Source: Mobilicoccus sp032056465
GTDB lineage: Bacteria > Actinomycetota > Actinomycetes > Actinomycetales > Dermatophilaceae
Assembly: GCF_032056465.1 (NCBI RefSeq)
Contig: NZ_DAMBCL010000007.1
Length of the DNA stretch: 64,000 nucleotides
Strand: one strand, 5' to 3'
A program made the position numbers and the translations under genes. Under the pieces are notes generated by a model. That model did not search any database and had not been told where the DNA came from. It worked only from the letters and a program-made list of their open reading frames with translations. This document shows positions 49,504 to 59,052 of this stretch, piece by piece. Numbering within the stretch: position 1 is the first letter of the stretch; each line of letters starts with the position of its first letter.

Positions 49504-52500
49504 TCAGGCAGGTTGAGCCACGCGCTGGGAGACGACGGTCGTGATCCCGTCTCCCCGCATCGTGACCCCGTACAGCGCGTCTGCGACCTCCATCGTCCGC
49601 TTCTGGTGCGTGATGACGATGAGCTGGCTGGAGTCCCGGAGCTCCTCGAAGATCGTGAGCAGCCTACCGAGGTTGGTGTCGTCGAGGGCCGCCTCGACCT
49701 CGTCCATGATGTAGAAGGGGCTCGGCCGGGCCTTGAAGATCGCGACGAGCAGCGCGACGGCCGTGAGCGACCGCTCCCCGCCCGAGAGCAGCGAGAGACG
49801 TTTGATCTTCTTCCCCGGGGGACGCGCCTCGACCTCGATGCCCGTCGTGAGCATGTCGCCGGGGTCGGTGAGGGTGAGCCTGCCCTCGCCGCCGGGGAAC
49901 AACCGGGAGAACACGCCCTCGAACTCCCGCGCGGTGTCGGCGAACGCGTCCGCGAACGCCTGCTCGACGCGCGCGTCGACCTCCTTGACGATGTCGAGCA
50001 GATCGTCGCGGCTGCGCTTGAGATCGTCGGTCTGCTCGGTGAGGAACGTGTGCCGCTCCTCCAGCGCCGCGAACTCCTCGAGGGCGAGCGGGTTGATCCG
50101 GCCGAGGCGCGCGAGGTCGCGCTCGGCCTTGCGGAGGCGCTTCTCCTGCTCCTCCCGCACGAACGGGGCGCCGTCCTCGTCGGGGACGGGGGTGAGCGGT
50201 GGCAACGTCGGCACGCGGAGTTCACGCTGCCCGTCCTCGGCGAGCCCGTCCTCGGCGGACGTTTCCGCGGCCCGCGCCGGTGCCTCGTCCCCGTCGACCC
50301 CGGTCGTCGCGGTGGTCGCGCTCGCGTCGGTCGCCACGGTGTCCGCGGTGGCGCCTGCCTCGCCCTCGGCACCGGCCTCGCCGGTCCCCCGGCTCCCGTC
50401 GGCCTCGTTTCCCTCGGCCCCCTCGGCCGCGGCGCGCGCCGCGGCACGGTCCCGGGCCTCCTCCTCCATGCGGCGGGTGATGAGCTCGGGGGTGATCTCC
50501 GGGATGCGGCGGTGAGGCCCGAACTCCTCGACGAGGACGTCGGGGTCGATGCCGAGCTCCTCGATCGCGCGACCGCGGAGGGCGTCGATGCGGAGGCGTT
50601 GCTCGGCGCGGGCGATCTCGTCGCGATGGACGGAGTCGGTGAGGTCACGAACCCGGGTCGTGAGCGCCTCGACGGAGGACCGGGTGCGGGTGAGCTCCTC
50701 GTCGAGGGCCGAGCGGGCGGCGGCGGCCTCGTCGCGGCGTGACAGGGCGATGGCGACCGAGGTCCCGACGACCGCGGCGGCGGTCTCGGCGCCCTCCTGC
50801 ACCTCACGGGCGAGCGCGACCTGCGCGACGCGCCGACGACGACGCTCCTCCGCCTGCGCGCGAGCGGCCCGTTCCTGCCGCGCGGCGTTCTCGAGCCCCT
50901 CGGCACGGCCGGAGAGCGAGCGGATGCGCTCCTCCCGGCTGCGCAGCCGCAGGCGCGCCTCGGTCTCGGCCGCGCGAGCGGCGGCGGCGGCCTCGGCGAG
51001 GCGGTCGCGCTCCTCCGTCGAGGGGTCGCCGTCGTCCTCCCCCGCGGAGGCGAGGGCGTCGGCGTGGCGAGCCTCGAGGTCGCTGAGCTGCGCGCGGTTC
51101 TCCTCGAGGCCGGTGCGGACGGCCGCGGCGGAGGCGGTGATCCGGTCGGCCTCGGCCTTGGCGGACCGGGCCTGGGAGGCCAACCGACCGAGCTGCTCGG
51201 CGACCCCGGCGAGCCGCGCGTCGGAGGCGTGGAGGTCGGCGAGTGCGGCGTCCTCGGCCTCCTGCAACGTCTCGAGCGTCGACCGGCCGGAGGCGAGGGC
51301 GAAGCGCGCCCGGTCGCGGCGGGCCTCGGCCTCCCGCTCGGCGGCGGCGGCCGCCTCGACGGCGGCCTCGACCTCGAGCAGGCTCGGCTGTGAGCGCCCG
51401 CCACCGTGCAGGAGACCGGGGGCGATGACGTCACCGGCGTCGGTGACGGCGGTGACGTGCGGGTTCGCGGCGTGGACGGCGAGGGCTGCGTCGAGGTCAC
51501 CGACGAGGAGTACCCCGTCGAGGAGGTGTTCGAGGGCCGGCCTCAGGTCGGCCGTGCACGTGACGACGTCCAGGGCCCACACCGCGTCGGAGGCGAGGAC
51601 GTCCGCCGCCGGGCGAGGGGCGGGCGCCGGCGGCGGGGTGCCACCGGCGACGAGCAGGCTCGCCGCCCCGGCGTCACCCCCGGCGAGCGAGGCGAGCGCG
51701 GCACCTCCCGCGGTGAGAGAGGCGACCGCGAGACCGTCGGCTGCACGTCCGAGCGCGGCGGCGACGGCCGCCTCCCGGCCGGGCGAGACGCTGACGAGCT
51801 GGGCCATCCGCCCGAGGACGCCGTCCGTTCCGCGTTCGAGGAGGACCTCGGCGCCGTCGGCACGCGCGAGACCGATCGCGAGCGCCTCCCGGCGGGCGGC
51901 GGCGTGGGCGCGGTCGGCCTCGGCGGCGCGCTCGGCCTCCTGCGCCGCATCGACGACGAGGCGAGCCCGTTCGACGGCGGCGGCGGCCTCCTCGTAGGCG
52001 GCGTCGAGGCCTTCCTCGCCCTCCTCCTCGTCGGCCACCCCGGTCTCGAGGACGGCGAACTCGCGCTGAGCCTCCTCCGCTCCGGCCCGCGCGCGCTGTG
52101 CGGAGGCCTCGAGGCGGCCGAGTTCGGCCTCCCCCGCGTCGATGCGGCTGCGGACGGCGGCGACCGACCCGGCGAGCTTGGCGAGCCCCTCCCGCGCGTC
52201 GGCGGCGGCGCGCACCTGTCGGGTGAGACGGTCCTGCTCCTCCTTGGCGGCACGTTCGGCCTGTTCACGACGCTCGACGGACGCGGCGAGCGCGGTGCGG
52301 GCCGCCTCGATCTCGGCGGCGAGGGCACTCTCGTCGGCGCGGACGGCCCGCGCCTGCTCGAGCAGGGTCTCGGGATCGCGGCCGCGAGAGGCGTCCTCCG
52401 GTTCGGGTTCGGAGAGGAGCCGCACGCGTTCCCCGGCGAGCGACCCCGTCGAGGAGAGGCGGTCACGGAGTGAGGACAGGGAGAACCACCGCTCCTGCGC

Positions 52501-53355
52501 CTCGGCGTGCGTCGTGCGCAGGGCCGCGGCCCGCTCCTCCAGCTCCGCGAGCCGCCCGCGCACCGAGACGAGATCGGCCTCGGCCGCCTCCCGCGCGGCG
52601 ATCTGCGCCCGTTCGTCGGCGACGTCGGCCTCGAAGCTCGAGCTCATCTGGACGAGGTCGTCGGCGAGGAGCCGCAGCCGGGCGTCGCGGGCCTCGGCCT
52701 GGATGACCCCGGCCCGGCGCGCGGTCTCGGCCTGGCGACCGAGCGGCCCGAGCTGGCGGCGGATCTCGCTGGTGAGGTCCTGGACGCGGCGGAGGTTTCC
52801 CTCCATCGTCTCGAGCTTGCGGAGTGCCCTCTCCTTGCGCTTGCGGTGCTTGAGCACCCCCGCGGCCTCCTCGACGAACCCGCGGCGTTCCTCCGGGGTC
52901 GCCCGCAGGACCGCGTCGAGCTGTCCCTGGCCGACGATGACGTGCATCTCGCGACCGATACCGGAGTCGGAGAGCAGTTCCTGGATGTCGAGGAGTCGGC
53001 AGCTCGTCCCGTTGATCGCGTACTCGCTGCCGCCGGTGCGGAACATCGTGCGGCTGATCGTCACCTCGGTGTAGTCGATCGGCAGCGCCCCGTCGGAGTT
53101 GTCGATCGTCATCGTCACCTCGGCGCGCCCGAGCGGTGGACGGCCAGCCGTGCCGGCGAAGACGACGTCCTCCATCTTGCCGCCGCGCAGACTCTTGGCG
53201 CCCTGCTCGCCCATCACCCAGGCGAGGGCGTCGACGACGTTGGACTTGCCCGAGCCGTTCGGCCCGACGATGCACGTGATCCCCGGTTCGAGCTGCAGAT
53301 GCGTCGCCGACGCGAACGACTTGAAGCCCTTGAGGGTCAGGCTCTTGACGTACAC
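49504..53355 (-). CDS. smc: Chromosome condensation protein Smc
   Basis: A 1283-residue SMC ATPase, about 100 longer than usual. Walker A is GPNGSGKSNVVDAL, the C-terminal signature is LSGGERSLTAVALL and Walker B is FYIMDEVEAALD. Two long coiled coils flank a hinge near residues 500-660 (VLGRMAQLVSVSPGREAAVA ... APGLLHGGGR). An Ala/Glu/Thr-rich insertion of about 75 residues lies near residue 1000 (GNEADGSRGTGEAGAEGEAG), accounting for the extra length. With ScpA and ScpB, not in this window, it organises the chromosome. The start at 53355 gives MYVKSLTLKGFKSFA, as expected. Confidence 0.97.
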   Translation of the reverse strand: MYVKSLTLKGFKSFASATHLQLEPGITCIVGPNGSGKSNVVDALAWVMGEQGAKSLRGGKMEDVVFAGTAGRPPLGRAEVTMTIDNSDGALPIDYTEVTISRTMFRTGGSEYAINGTSCRLLDIQELLSDSGIGREMHVIVGQGQLDAVLRATPEERRGFVEEAAGVLKHRKRKERALRKLETMEGNLRRVQDLTSEIRRQLGPLGRQAETARRAGVIQAEARDARLRLLADDLVQMSSSFEADVADERAQIAAREAAEADLVSVRGRLAELEERAAALRTTHAEAQERWFSLSSLRDRLSSTGSLAGERVRLLSEPEPEDASRGRDPETLLEQARAVRADESALAAEIEAARTALAASVERREQAERAAKEEQDRLTRQVRAAADAREGLAKLAGSVAAVRSRIDAGEAELGRLEASAQRARAGAEEAQREFAVLETGVADEEEGEEGLDAAYEEAAAAVERARLVVDAAQEAERAAEADRAHAAARREALAIGLARADGAEVLLERGTDGVLGRMAQLVSVSPGREAAVAAALGRAADGLAVASLTAGGAALASLAGGDAGAASLLVAGGTPPPAPAPRPAADVLASDAVWALDVVTCTADLRPALEHLLDGVLLVGDLDAALAVHAANPHVTAVTDAGDVIAPGLLHGGGRSQPSLLEVEAAVEAAAAAEREAEARRDRARFALASGRSTLETLQEAEDAALADLHASDARLAGVAEQLGRLASQARSAKAEADRITASAAAVRTGLEENRAQLSDLEARHADALASAGEDDGDPSTEERDRLAEAAAAARAAETEARLRLRSREERIRSLSGRAEGLENAARQERAARAQAEERRRRRVAQVALAREVQEGAETAAAVVGTSVAIALSRRDEAAAARSALDEELTRTRSSVEALTTRVRDLTDSVHRDEIARAEQRLRIDALRGRAIEELGIDPDVLVEEFGPHRRIPEITPELITRRMEEEARDRAAARAAAEGAEGNEADGSRGTGEAGAEGEAGATADTVATDASATTATTGVDGDEAPARAAETSAEDGLAEDGQRELRVPTLPPLTPVPDEDGAPFVREEQEKRLRKAERDLARLGRINPLALEEFAALEERHTFLTEQTDDLKRSRDDLLDIVKEVDARVEQAFADAFADTAREFEGVFSRLFPGGEGRLTLTDPGDMLTTGIEVEARPPGKKIKRLSLLSGGERSLTAVALLVAIFKARPSPFYIMDEVEAALDDTNLGRLLTIFEELRDSSQLIVITHQKRTMEVADALYGVTMRGDGITTVVSQRVAQPA

Positions 53356-53625
53356 GGCGGGTCGGGCTCCTCGGGGCGGTGGCGAGCGATCCCGCCCACC
53401 CTAGCCCGCGCGACGCTGCCGTCCGGGGAACCGGTGATCCAGCGGCCGGGGTCGTCGCCCGGACGGCCGGGAGGCCGGCTGGCCGGGTGGCTGGGCGGCC
53501 CGCGGCAGGTGGGCCCCGGGCACGCCGGACGTGGACGGCCGTCGGCTCGCCGCGAGAGGCCCGCCGGTATCGTGGGAGGTTCACGACACGAGACCTGCAC
53601 GATCCGCACCCTCGAGGAGTCCCCG

Positions 53626-54459
53626 ATGATCCGCACGCGATTCGCCGCCGTTCTCGTCGCCGTCCCGCTCGCCCTCGCCGGCTGCAGCGGGGGCCAGACC
53701 CCGGTCGACCAGGCGGCGGGCTCACCCTCGGCCGTCCAGGGCGCCGACGCCTCCCCCACCGCAGGCCAGGAGGTCGACAAGAACGCGTTCTTCGCCGACG
53801 TCCAGAAGGCGATGCTCGACAAGAAGACGTACGCCATGACCATGCACATGGAGAACGGCGGCCAGAAGGTCACGATGACCGGCAACGGCGACATGTCGGA
53901 CCAGAACCACCCCAAGGCCGACATGACGATGTCGGCGGCCGGTGACGGCCAGCAGATGCAGATGATCATGGACGGAGAGGCCGTCTACATGCAGATGCCC
54001 GGTGTGGCCGAGAAGGGCAAGTTCGTCAAGATGCCCCTCCAGGCCCTCAGCCAGGCGGGCGGGCAGGACCTCAGCAAGATGATGAACCCCGCCGACAACC
54101 TCACGATGACCCAGAACGCCGTCGAGAAGGTCGTCTACGCCGGCCCCGAGGAGGGCCTGCACAAGTACACCGTGACGATGAACCCGCAGAAGCTCCAGGA
54201 GGGCTCCGCGACGGCGATGCCCAGCCCGAGCGGGATGCCGTCGACCCTGGATTACGACGTGTGGACCGACGACGCGCACCTGCTGCGCAAGATGGTGATG
54301 TCGCTCGAGGGCACGACGATGACGATGACGGCCGACAAGTACGGCGAACCCGTCACCATCGTCGCCCCGCCGCCGGAGTCGGTGACCCAGATGCCGGGGA
54401 TGTCCGAGCCGCAGCCCGGTCCCGCGACCTCGCTCCCGGCGCCCACCTCACCCCGGTGA
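53626..54459 (+). CDS. LppX/LprG-like lipoprotein
   Basis: A 277-residue lipoprotein with signal and lipobox PLALAGCSG. The rest is rich in Met and beta-strand character (TMHMENGGQKVTMTGNGDMS; MQMIMDGEAVYMQMPG), fitting the LppX/LprAFG fold that binds lipids in mycobacteria. Ligand and partner are unknown. The ATG at 53626 has GAGGAG. A Pro-rich tail ends the protein. The 270-base spacer from smc holds no gene and no clear promoter boxes. A hairpin follows the stop. Confidence 0.75.
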   Translation: MIRTRFAAVLVAVPLALAGCSGGQTPVDQAAGSPSAVQGADASPTAGQEVDKNAFFADVQKAMLDKKTYAMTMHMENGGQKVTMTGNGDMSDQNHPKADMTMSAAGDGQQMQMIMDGEAVYMQMPGVAEKGKFVKMPLQALSQAGGQDLSKMMNPADNLTMTQNAVEKVVYAGPEEGLHKYTVTMNPQKLQEGSATAMPSPSGMPSTLDYDVWTDDAHLLRKMVMSLEGTTMTMTADKYGEPVTIVAPPPESVTQMPGMSEPQPGPATSLPAPTSPR

Positions 54460-54464
54460 CAGGT

Positions 54465-54489
54465 CGGGGACCCCTCGGCGGGGTCCCCG
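54465..54489. terminator. Bidirectional terminator
   Basis: CGGGGACCCC pairs perfectly with GGGGTCCCCG around the loop TCGGC, between the lipoprotein stop and the convergent acylphosphatase stop. Confidence 0.7.
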
Positions 54490-54492
54490 GAC

Positions 54493-54789
54493 TCAGGCCT
54501 CCCGGAACCCGCTGACCCCGTCGCGGGGCTCGGACCACTGCGTCGTCACCGCGGTGACGTGACCGGGACGGCCGGTGCCGCTGGGGAACTCCCGCAGCAT
54601 GTGCTCGAGCTTCTCGACGTCGGCCCGGGACCCCTGTGCGACCACCTCGACGCGCCCGTCCAGCAGGTTGCGCGCCTGGCCGGCGAGGCCGAGTTCGAGG
54701 GCCCGCGAGCGCGTCCACCAACGGAACCCGACACCCTGCACCCGACCCGAGACGAAGATCGTCGCCCTGGCCTGCCCGTCCGTGCCCAT
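54493..54789 (-). CDS. Acylphosphatase
   Basis: A 98-residue cytosolic enzyme that hydrolyses acyl phosphates. FVSGRVQGVGFRWWTR holds the phosphate-binding loop and catalytic Arg, and ARNLLDGRVEVVAQGS contains the catalytic Asn. The ATG at 54789 has GAGGGAG in front, and an upstream start at 54813 is unlikely. It is commonly placed near smc in actinobacteria. The physiological substrate is unknown. Confidence 0.95.
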   Translation of the reverse strand: MGTDGQARATIFVSGRVQGVGFRWWTRSRALELGLAGQARNLLDGRVEVVAQGSRADVEKLEHMLREFPSGTGRPGHVTAVTTQWSEPRDGVSGFREA

Positions 54790-54889
54790 GTCCGCTCCCT
54801 CGACGTCTCGCACCCGCGTGAACGCCCTGGTCGGCGCTCACGTGTCCTGCGCCTGGGATCCCGGCGCTGCACAGGAGCCTACGGGCGCC

Positions 54890-55483
54890 TCACCCCACAC
54901 GCAGGGCGGAGGCCGACTCGAACGGCAGGTACACGCCCTGGCCCTCGTGCTGGACGTGCAGGGTGAGCGCTCCGAACTCCCACCGCGGTCGGACTCGGGC
55001 GCCGGTGAGGATCTCCGCGTCCGGGGCGAGCTCGCCCCGGCCCACCTCGGTGACGACGTCGATGGCCGACGCCGCCGTGATCTGCCCGGCCGTCATCGTT
55101 CCCGCGATCGCCTCGGCGCCGGGGAAGTGCACGCAGCGGCCGGCGATACGACCCGCGCGTTCCTCCACGGCGGCTCGGGCCGCTTCGACCGCGTCGTCGT
55201 CCCCGACCGCGTCCCGGCCCACGCACACTGCGAGCGGGGCTCGGTGGCCGGAGAGGGCGCGGACCATGAGCCACCACTGCCAGCCGGCGGTGCCGGCGCT
55301 CGACGTGGTGAGGACGACGTGGGGTCGCCCCGACCGCGTCACCTGTAGGTGGGTCCCGACGACGAGGCCGCCGGGATCGACGCCGGCCCCACGGGCGGCG
55401 GACACGAGGACGTCGACGAGGCGGTCCGCGCTCGGCAGCGTGATCGAGCCGACGTCGACGCCGGCGATCACGGAACGCGGCAT
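54890..55483 (-). CDS. Hypothetical protein, unrecognised
   Basis: A 197-residue protein starting MPRSVIAGVDVGSITLPSAD with AGAGGAGGG directly upstream, so the start at 55483 is well supported. No signal peptide or membrane segment. The text reads like an alpha/beta enzyme or binding fold (LVVGTHLQVTRSGRPHVVLT; GRCVHFPGAEAIAGTMTAGQ; AIDVVTEVGRGEL), but I recognise no family. Codon use is normal. It is transcribed upstream of the acylphosphatase gene, 100 bases apart, and divergent from the oxidoreductase gene. Confidence 0.6.
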   Translation of the reverse strand: MPRSVIAGVDVGSITLPSADRLVDVLVSAARGAGVDPGGLVVGTHLQVTRSGRPHVVLTTSSAGTAGWQWWLMVRALSGHRAPLAVCVGRDAVGDDDAVEAARAAVEERAGRIAGRCVHFPGAEAIAGTMTAGQITAASAIDVVTEVGRGELAPDAEILTGARVRPRWEFGALTLHVQHEGQGVYLPFESASALRVG

Positions 55484-55671
55484 GAACCCTCCTCTCGCGG
55501 TGGCGACCTCGTTCCACGCTCGATTCGAGCTGAGCGCGATCGCCAGAGCCGTCACTGTCCATGCCGTGGACGACCGCACGCGTGCCACGACGTGAACGTC
55601 GTGTGAACGCCCACACCGAGTGAGGGGGCGGGATCGGACTGCGGCCCGCGGCGCGCACGTACCGTGGCGTC

Positions 55672-56727
55672 ATGCCCCGACCCGACACCCTGGCCGACCT
55701 CGACCCCACGCGAGCGGCGGCACCCTCCGCCTTCGAGACCTCCCCCGCCGCCGCCGACACCATCGGGTGGGGTGTGCTCGGGGCCGGGCGGTTCACCTCA
55801 CGCATGGCGACGACGATCGCGGGCACACCCGGCCACCGCGTCGTCCGGGTGGGGGCCCGAGGTCTCGACCGCGCGGCCGCCCTCGCCGACCAGGTGGGGG
55901 CCGTCGCCGGCGATTACGAGGGGCTGTGGGCCGACCCCGAGGTCGATGTCGTCTACATCTCGACGACCCACCCCTTCCACGAGGAGCAGGCGCTCGCCTC
56001 GATCGCCGCCGGCAAGGCCGTCCTCGTCGAGAAGCCGATGACCCTCACCGCCGACTCGGCCCGGCGTATCGCCGAGGCCGCCCGCGCCGCACGGGTGTTC
56101 GCCATGGAGGCGATGTGGCTGCGGCACCAGGAGCTGATGCGGGCCGTCCTCGCGGAGGTGCGCGCCGGGGCGATCGGCGAGGTCGTCTCCGTCCAGGCCG
56201 ACTTCGGCGCCTATCGCGCCTACGACCCCGAGAACAGGTTGTTCGATCGCGACAACGGCGGCGGAGCGCTGCTGGACCTCGGGGTGTACGCCGCGGCCTT
56301 CGCGTGGCCGTTCCTCGGTCGCCCCGACGTCGTCCAGGTCGTCGGGGCCCTCACCCCCCAGGGGTCCGACCACACCGCCGCGATGCAGTGGGGCTACGAC
56401 GACGGACGGTTCGCCCAGCTCACGGCGACGTTCCGCGCGTCGAGCCCCGGTCGGGGTGTCGTCACGGGCACGCAGGGGTGGATCAGCGTCGAACCGCATT
56501 ACGCGAAGGCCCCCGGCCTCGCCCTCGTCCACGACCGCGCGTCGGGCGAGACGCGCGAGCTGCACCGCCCCTCACGCGGGTACGTCTGCCAGGTCGAGGA
56601 GGTCGGGCGGTGCCTGCGCGCGGGCCTGCTCCAGAGCCCGGACATGCCGCTGGACGACACCATCGGCGTGCTCGAGGTCCTCGACCGGGCCCGCGCGGCG
56701 CTCGGCGTCGAGTACCCGACGCGCTGA
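55672..56727 (+). CDS. Gfo/Idh/MocA-family oxidoreductase
   Basis: A 351-residue NAD(P)-dependent enzyme. The Rossmann motif is GWGVLGAGRFTSRM at residues 27-40. The family EKP motif is in VLVEKPMTLTADSA, and the substrate-side segment AMEAMWLRHQE follows. Closest in pattern are dihydrodiol- or trans-1,2-dihydrobenzene-diol-type and scyllo-inositol-type dehydrogenases. The substrate is not determinable. No signal peptide. It converges with the class V PLP enzyme, the stops only 2 bases apart. Confidence 0.88.
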   Translation: MPRPDTLADLDPTRAAAPSAFETSPAAADTIGWGVLGAGRFTSRMATTIAGTPGHRVVRVGARGLDRAAALADQVGAVAGDYEGLWADPEVDVVYISTTHPFHEEQALASIAAGKAVLVEKPMTLTADSARRIAEAARAARVFAMEAMWLRHQELMRAVLAEVRAGAIGEVVSVQADFGAYRAYDPENRLFDRDNGGGALLDLGVYAAAFAWPFLGRPDVVQVVGALTPQGSDHTAAMQWGYDDGRFAQLTATFRASSPGRGVVTGTQGWISVEPHYAKAPGLALVHDRASGETRELHRPSRGYVCQVEEVGRCLRAGLLQSPDMPLDDTIGVLEVLDRARAALGVEYPTR

Positions 56728-56729
56728 CC

Positions 56730-57938
56730 TCAGGCCGCGACGAACTCCCGCAGCCCGCCCAGGAGGCGGTCGACGTCCTCCTCGTCGCTGTACGGCGCGA
56801 GGCCGACGCGCAGCGCGGCGTCGTCGGCCAGCGCGAGGCGCCGCATGAGCTCGTGGGCGTAGAAGAACCCTGCCGGGGCGTGGACGAGCCGCTCGGCGAG
56901 GAACCCGGAGGCCGCCGCGCTCGACCTGCCGGGGAACGTGAGGAGGAGCGTCGGGGTGCGGTGGGCGGCACGGGAGTGGACGACGACGTCCTCCCCGAGG
57001 CCCGCCAGTCCGTCCTCGAGGCGCCGCAGCAGACGGGACTCGTGCTCCCCGATCGCTGCGAACGAGGACCGCAGCCGGGCCCTGCGGTCGGTGGCGTCGC
57101 CCGGGTCGAGACCGGCGAGGACCTCGACGGCGGCGGTCGCGCCGGCCATGATCTCGTACGGCAGGGTGCCGAGCTCGAACCGCTCGGGGACCTCGTCGGT
57201 CGAGGGCGCGAGCTTGGCCGGGTGGAGGCGCTCGAGCAGCGCGGGGTCGGCGGCGAGTACACCGCAGTGAGGGCCGAGGAACTTGTAGGGCGAGCAGACG
57301 AAGAGGTCCGCGCCGAGCGCGCCGACGTCGACGAACTCGTGGGCCGCATGGTGGACCCCGTCGACGTGGACGAGCGCACCGGCCTCGTGCGCGGCGTCGG
57401 CGATCCTCCGCACGTCGGGGATCGTGCCGAGCAGGTTGGAGGCGCCGGCCACGGCCACGAGGCGCGTGCGCGTCGTGAACGCCGAGGCGATCGACTCCTC
57501 GGTGATCTCGGCGGTGTCCGGATCGACGTCGAGCCACCGGAGCGCCACCCCGGCCGACTCCGCCGCCTGCACCCACGGGCGGACGTTCGCGTCGTGGTCG
57601 AGCCGGGAGACGACGACCTCGTCCCCCTCTCGCCACGTCGCCGCGATCGCCCGGGAGATGTCGTAGGTGAGCTGCGTGGCGCTGCGACCGTAGACGATCC
57701 CCCGCGCGTCGACCCCGGTGAGGTCGGCGAACGCGGACCGGAATGCCGCCACCGCCGCCGTCGCGTTCCGCTCCCCCGGCAATGCGACGCCGCAATTGGA
57801 CAGAGGCCCGGTCAGCGTCGAGGCGATCGCCTCCCCGACGACACGAGGCGTCTGCGTGCCACCGGGGCCGTCGAAATGCGCCACCCCCGAGGCGAGGGAG
57901 GGGAACTCGGCACGGAATCGGGCGACGTCATAGGCCAC
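56730..57938 (-). CDS. Class V PLP enzyme, cysteine-desulfurase-like
   Basis: A 402-residue enzyme of the aminotransferase class V group. The N-terminus (VARFRAEFPSLASGVAHFDG, GGTQTPRVV) and the PLP lysine in FVCSPYKFLGPHCGVL match the VC1184-type cysteine-desulfurase-like subfamily, whose reaction is not established. HVDGVHHAAHEFVDV carries the PLP Asp/His pair. The catalytic Cys loop of SufS is not obvious, so desulfurase activity is doubtful. The GTG at 57938 has GAGGAGA at good spacing. It has no iron-sulphur genes around it. Confidence 0.85.
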   Translation of the reverse strand: MAYDVARFRAEFPSLASGVAHFDGPGGTQTPRVVGEAIASTLTGPLSNCGVALPGERNATAAVAAFRSAFADLTGVDARGIVYGRSATQLTYDISRAIAATWREGDEVVVSRLDHDANVRPWVQAAESAGVALRWLDVDPDTAEITEESIASAFTTRTRLVAVAGASNLLGTIPDVRRIADAAHEAGALVHVDGVHHAAHEFVDVGALGADLFVCSPYKFLGPHCGVLAADPALLERLHPAKLAPSTDEVPERFELGTLPYEIMAGATAAVEVLAGLDPGDATDRRARLRSSFAAIGEHESRLLRRLEDGLAGLGEDVVVHSRAAHRTPTLLLTFPGRSSAAASGFLAERLVHAPAGFFYAHELMRRLALADDAALRVGLAPYSDEEDVDRLLGGLREFVAA

Positions 57939-58152
57939 GGTGGTCTCCTCACGGATCGTGTACGGGTCGGGCAGGGCGTCGGCCCCGCCCTCATCCTTCC
58001 CGCAAGAACTGGGCGGCGTGCGGGACGATGCCGGGTGAAGCTCGACGGCACCGCCTCCACGGCCCCACCATCGCCGCCGGGAACCGCTGTCCGGAGCCAC
58101 CTGACCGTCGGGGTCCGGACGGGATGTCGTGGGTGGGGACGAGGTCGAGGAC

Positions 58153-59052
58153 TCAGTCGGTCGTCACCCGCGCGCGCCGGGCCCGGGGGCGGGGTTGGCA
58201 GCGGGGGCAGGAGAACGAGCTGCGGTTCATGAAGACCTCGCGGCGGATCGGGGTGCCGCACCGGGCGCAAGGACGCCCCTGCTGCCCGTACGCGTCGAGC
58301 GACCGGTCGAAGTACCCGGACTGCCCGTTGACGTTGACGTACAGCGCATCGAAGCTCGTGCCACCGGCCGCGAGGGCCGCCTCCATGACGTCCCGGGCGT
58401 GCCCGAGGAGCCGCGCGGTCGCGGGCCCGGTGAGCGAGGCGGCCGGTCGTTCGCCGTGGATGCGGGCGCGCCAGAGCGATTCGTCCGCGTAGATGTTGCC
58501 GATGCCGGAGACGACCCCCTGGTGCAGCAGGAGCCGCTTGACGCCGCTGCGGCTCGCCCTCATCCGTGCCGCGACGTCGCGGGCGTCGAAGCCGGGTTCG
58601 AGTGGGTCGAGAGCGATGTGCGTCACCGAGTCCGGGATGCCGAAGGGGTGCGCACCGCCCGCGCGGGGATCGGGCACGAGCTCGGCGAGCGCGAGTCCAC
58701 CGAACGTACGCTGGTCGACGAACCGCAGCTCGGGCCCGCCGTCGACGAACGCGAACGTCGCGTGTTGATGGGCGCGGGGCACGGCGGCGGGGTCCTCGAC
58801 GAGCATCTGCCCGCTCATGCCGAGGTGGACGACGAGGGCCTCCTCACCGTCGAGCGCGAGCCAGAGGTACTTGCCGCGGCGGTCGGCCGCGCGGACGGTG
58901 CGCCCCGCGAGCCTCGTCGCGAGGTCCTCGGGCCCCGGGACATGACGACGCGCCACACGGGATCCGTGCAGCGCGACGCGGGAGATGGTGCGGCCGACGA
59001 CGTGGGCGGCGAGCCCCCGACGGACGACCTCGACCTCGGGGAGCTCGGGCAT
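58153..59052 (-). CDS. mutM: Formamidopyrimidine-DNA glycosylase
   Basis: MutM removes 8-oxoguanine and FaPy from DNA. The N-terminal catalytic MPELPEVEVVRRGL is intact, with Pro 1 and Glu 2 after removal of Met. GIGNIYADESLWRARIH and the C-terminal zinc finger (CARCGTPIRR ... SFSCPRCQP) are present. At 299 residues it is of normal length. The start overlaps the rnc stop as TGATG. Lys in LVVHLGMSGQM is conserved. It is the last gene of the DUF177-rpmF-rnc-mutM run. Confidence 0.96.
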   Translation of the reverse strand: MPELPEVEVVRRGLAAHVVGRTISRVALHGSRVARRHVPGPEDLATRLAGRTVRAADRRGKYLWLALDGEEALVVHLGMSGQMLVEDPAAVPRAHQHATFAFVDGGPELRFVDQRTFGGLALAELVPDPRAGGAHPFGIPDSVTHIALDPLEPGFDARDVAARMRASRSGVKRLLLHQGVVSGIGNIYADESLWRARIHGERPAASLTGPATARLLGHARDVMEAALAAGGTSFDALYVNVNGQSGYFDRSLDAYGQQGRPCARCGTPIRREVFMNRSSFSCPRCQPRPRARRARVTTD

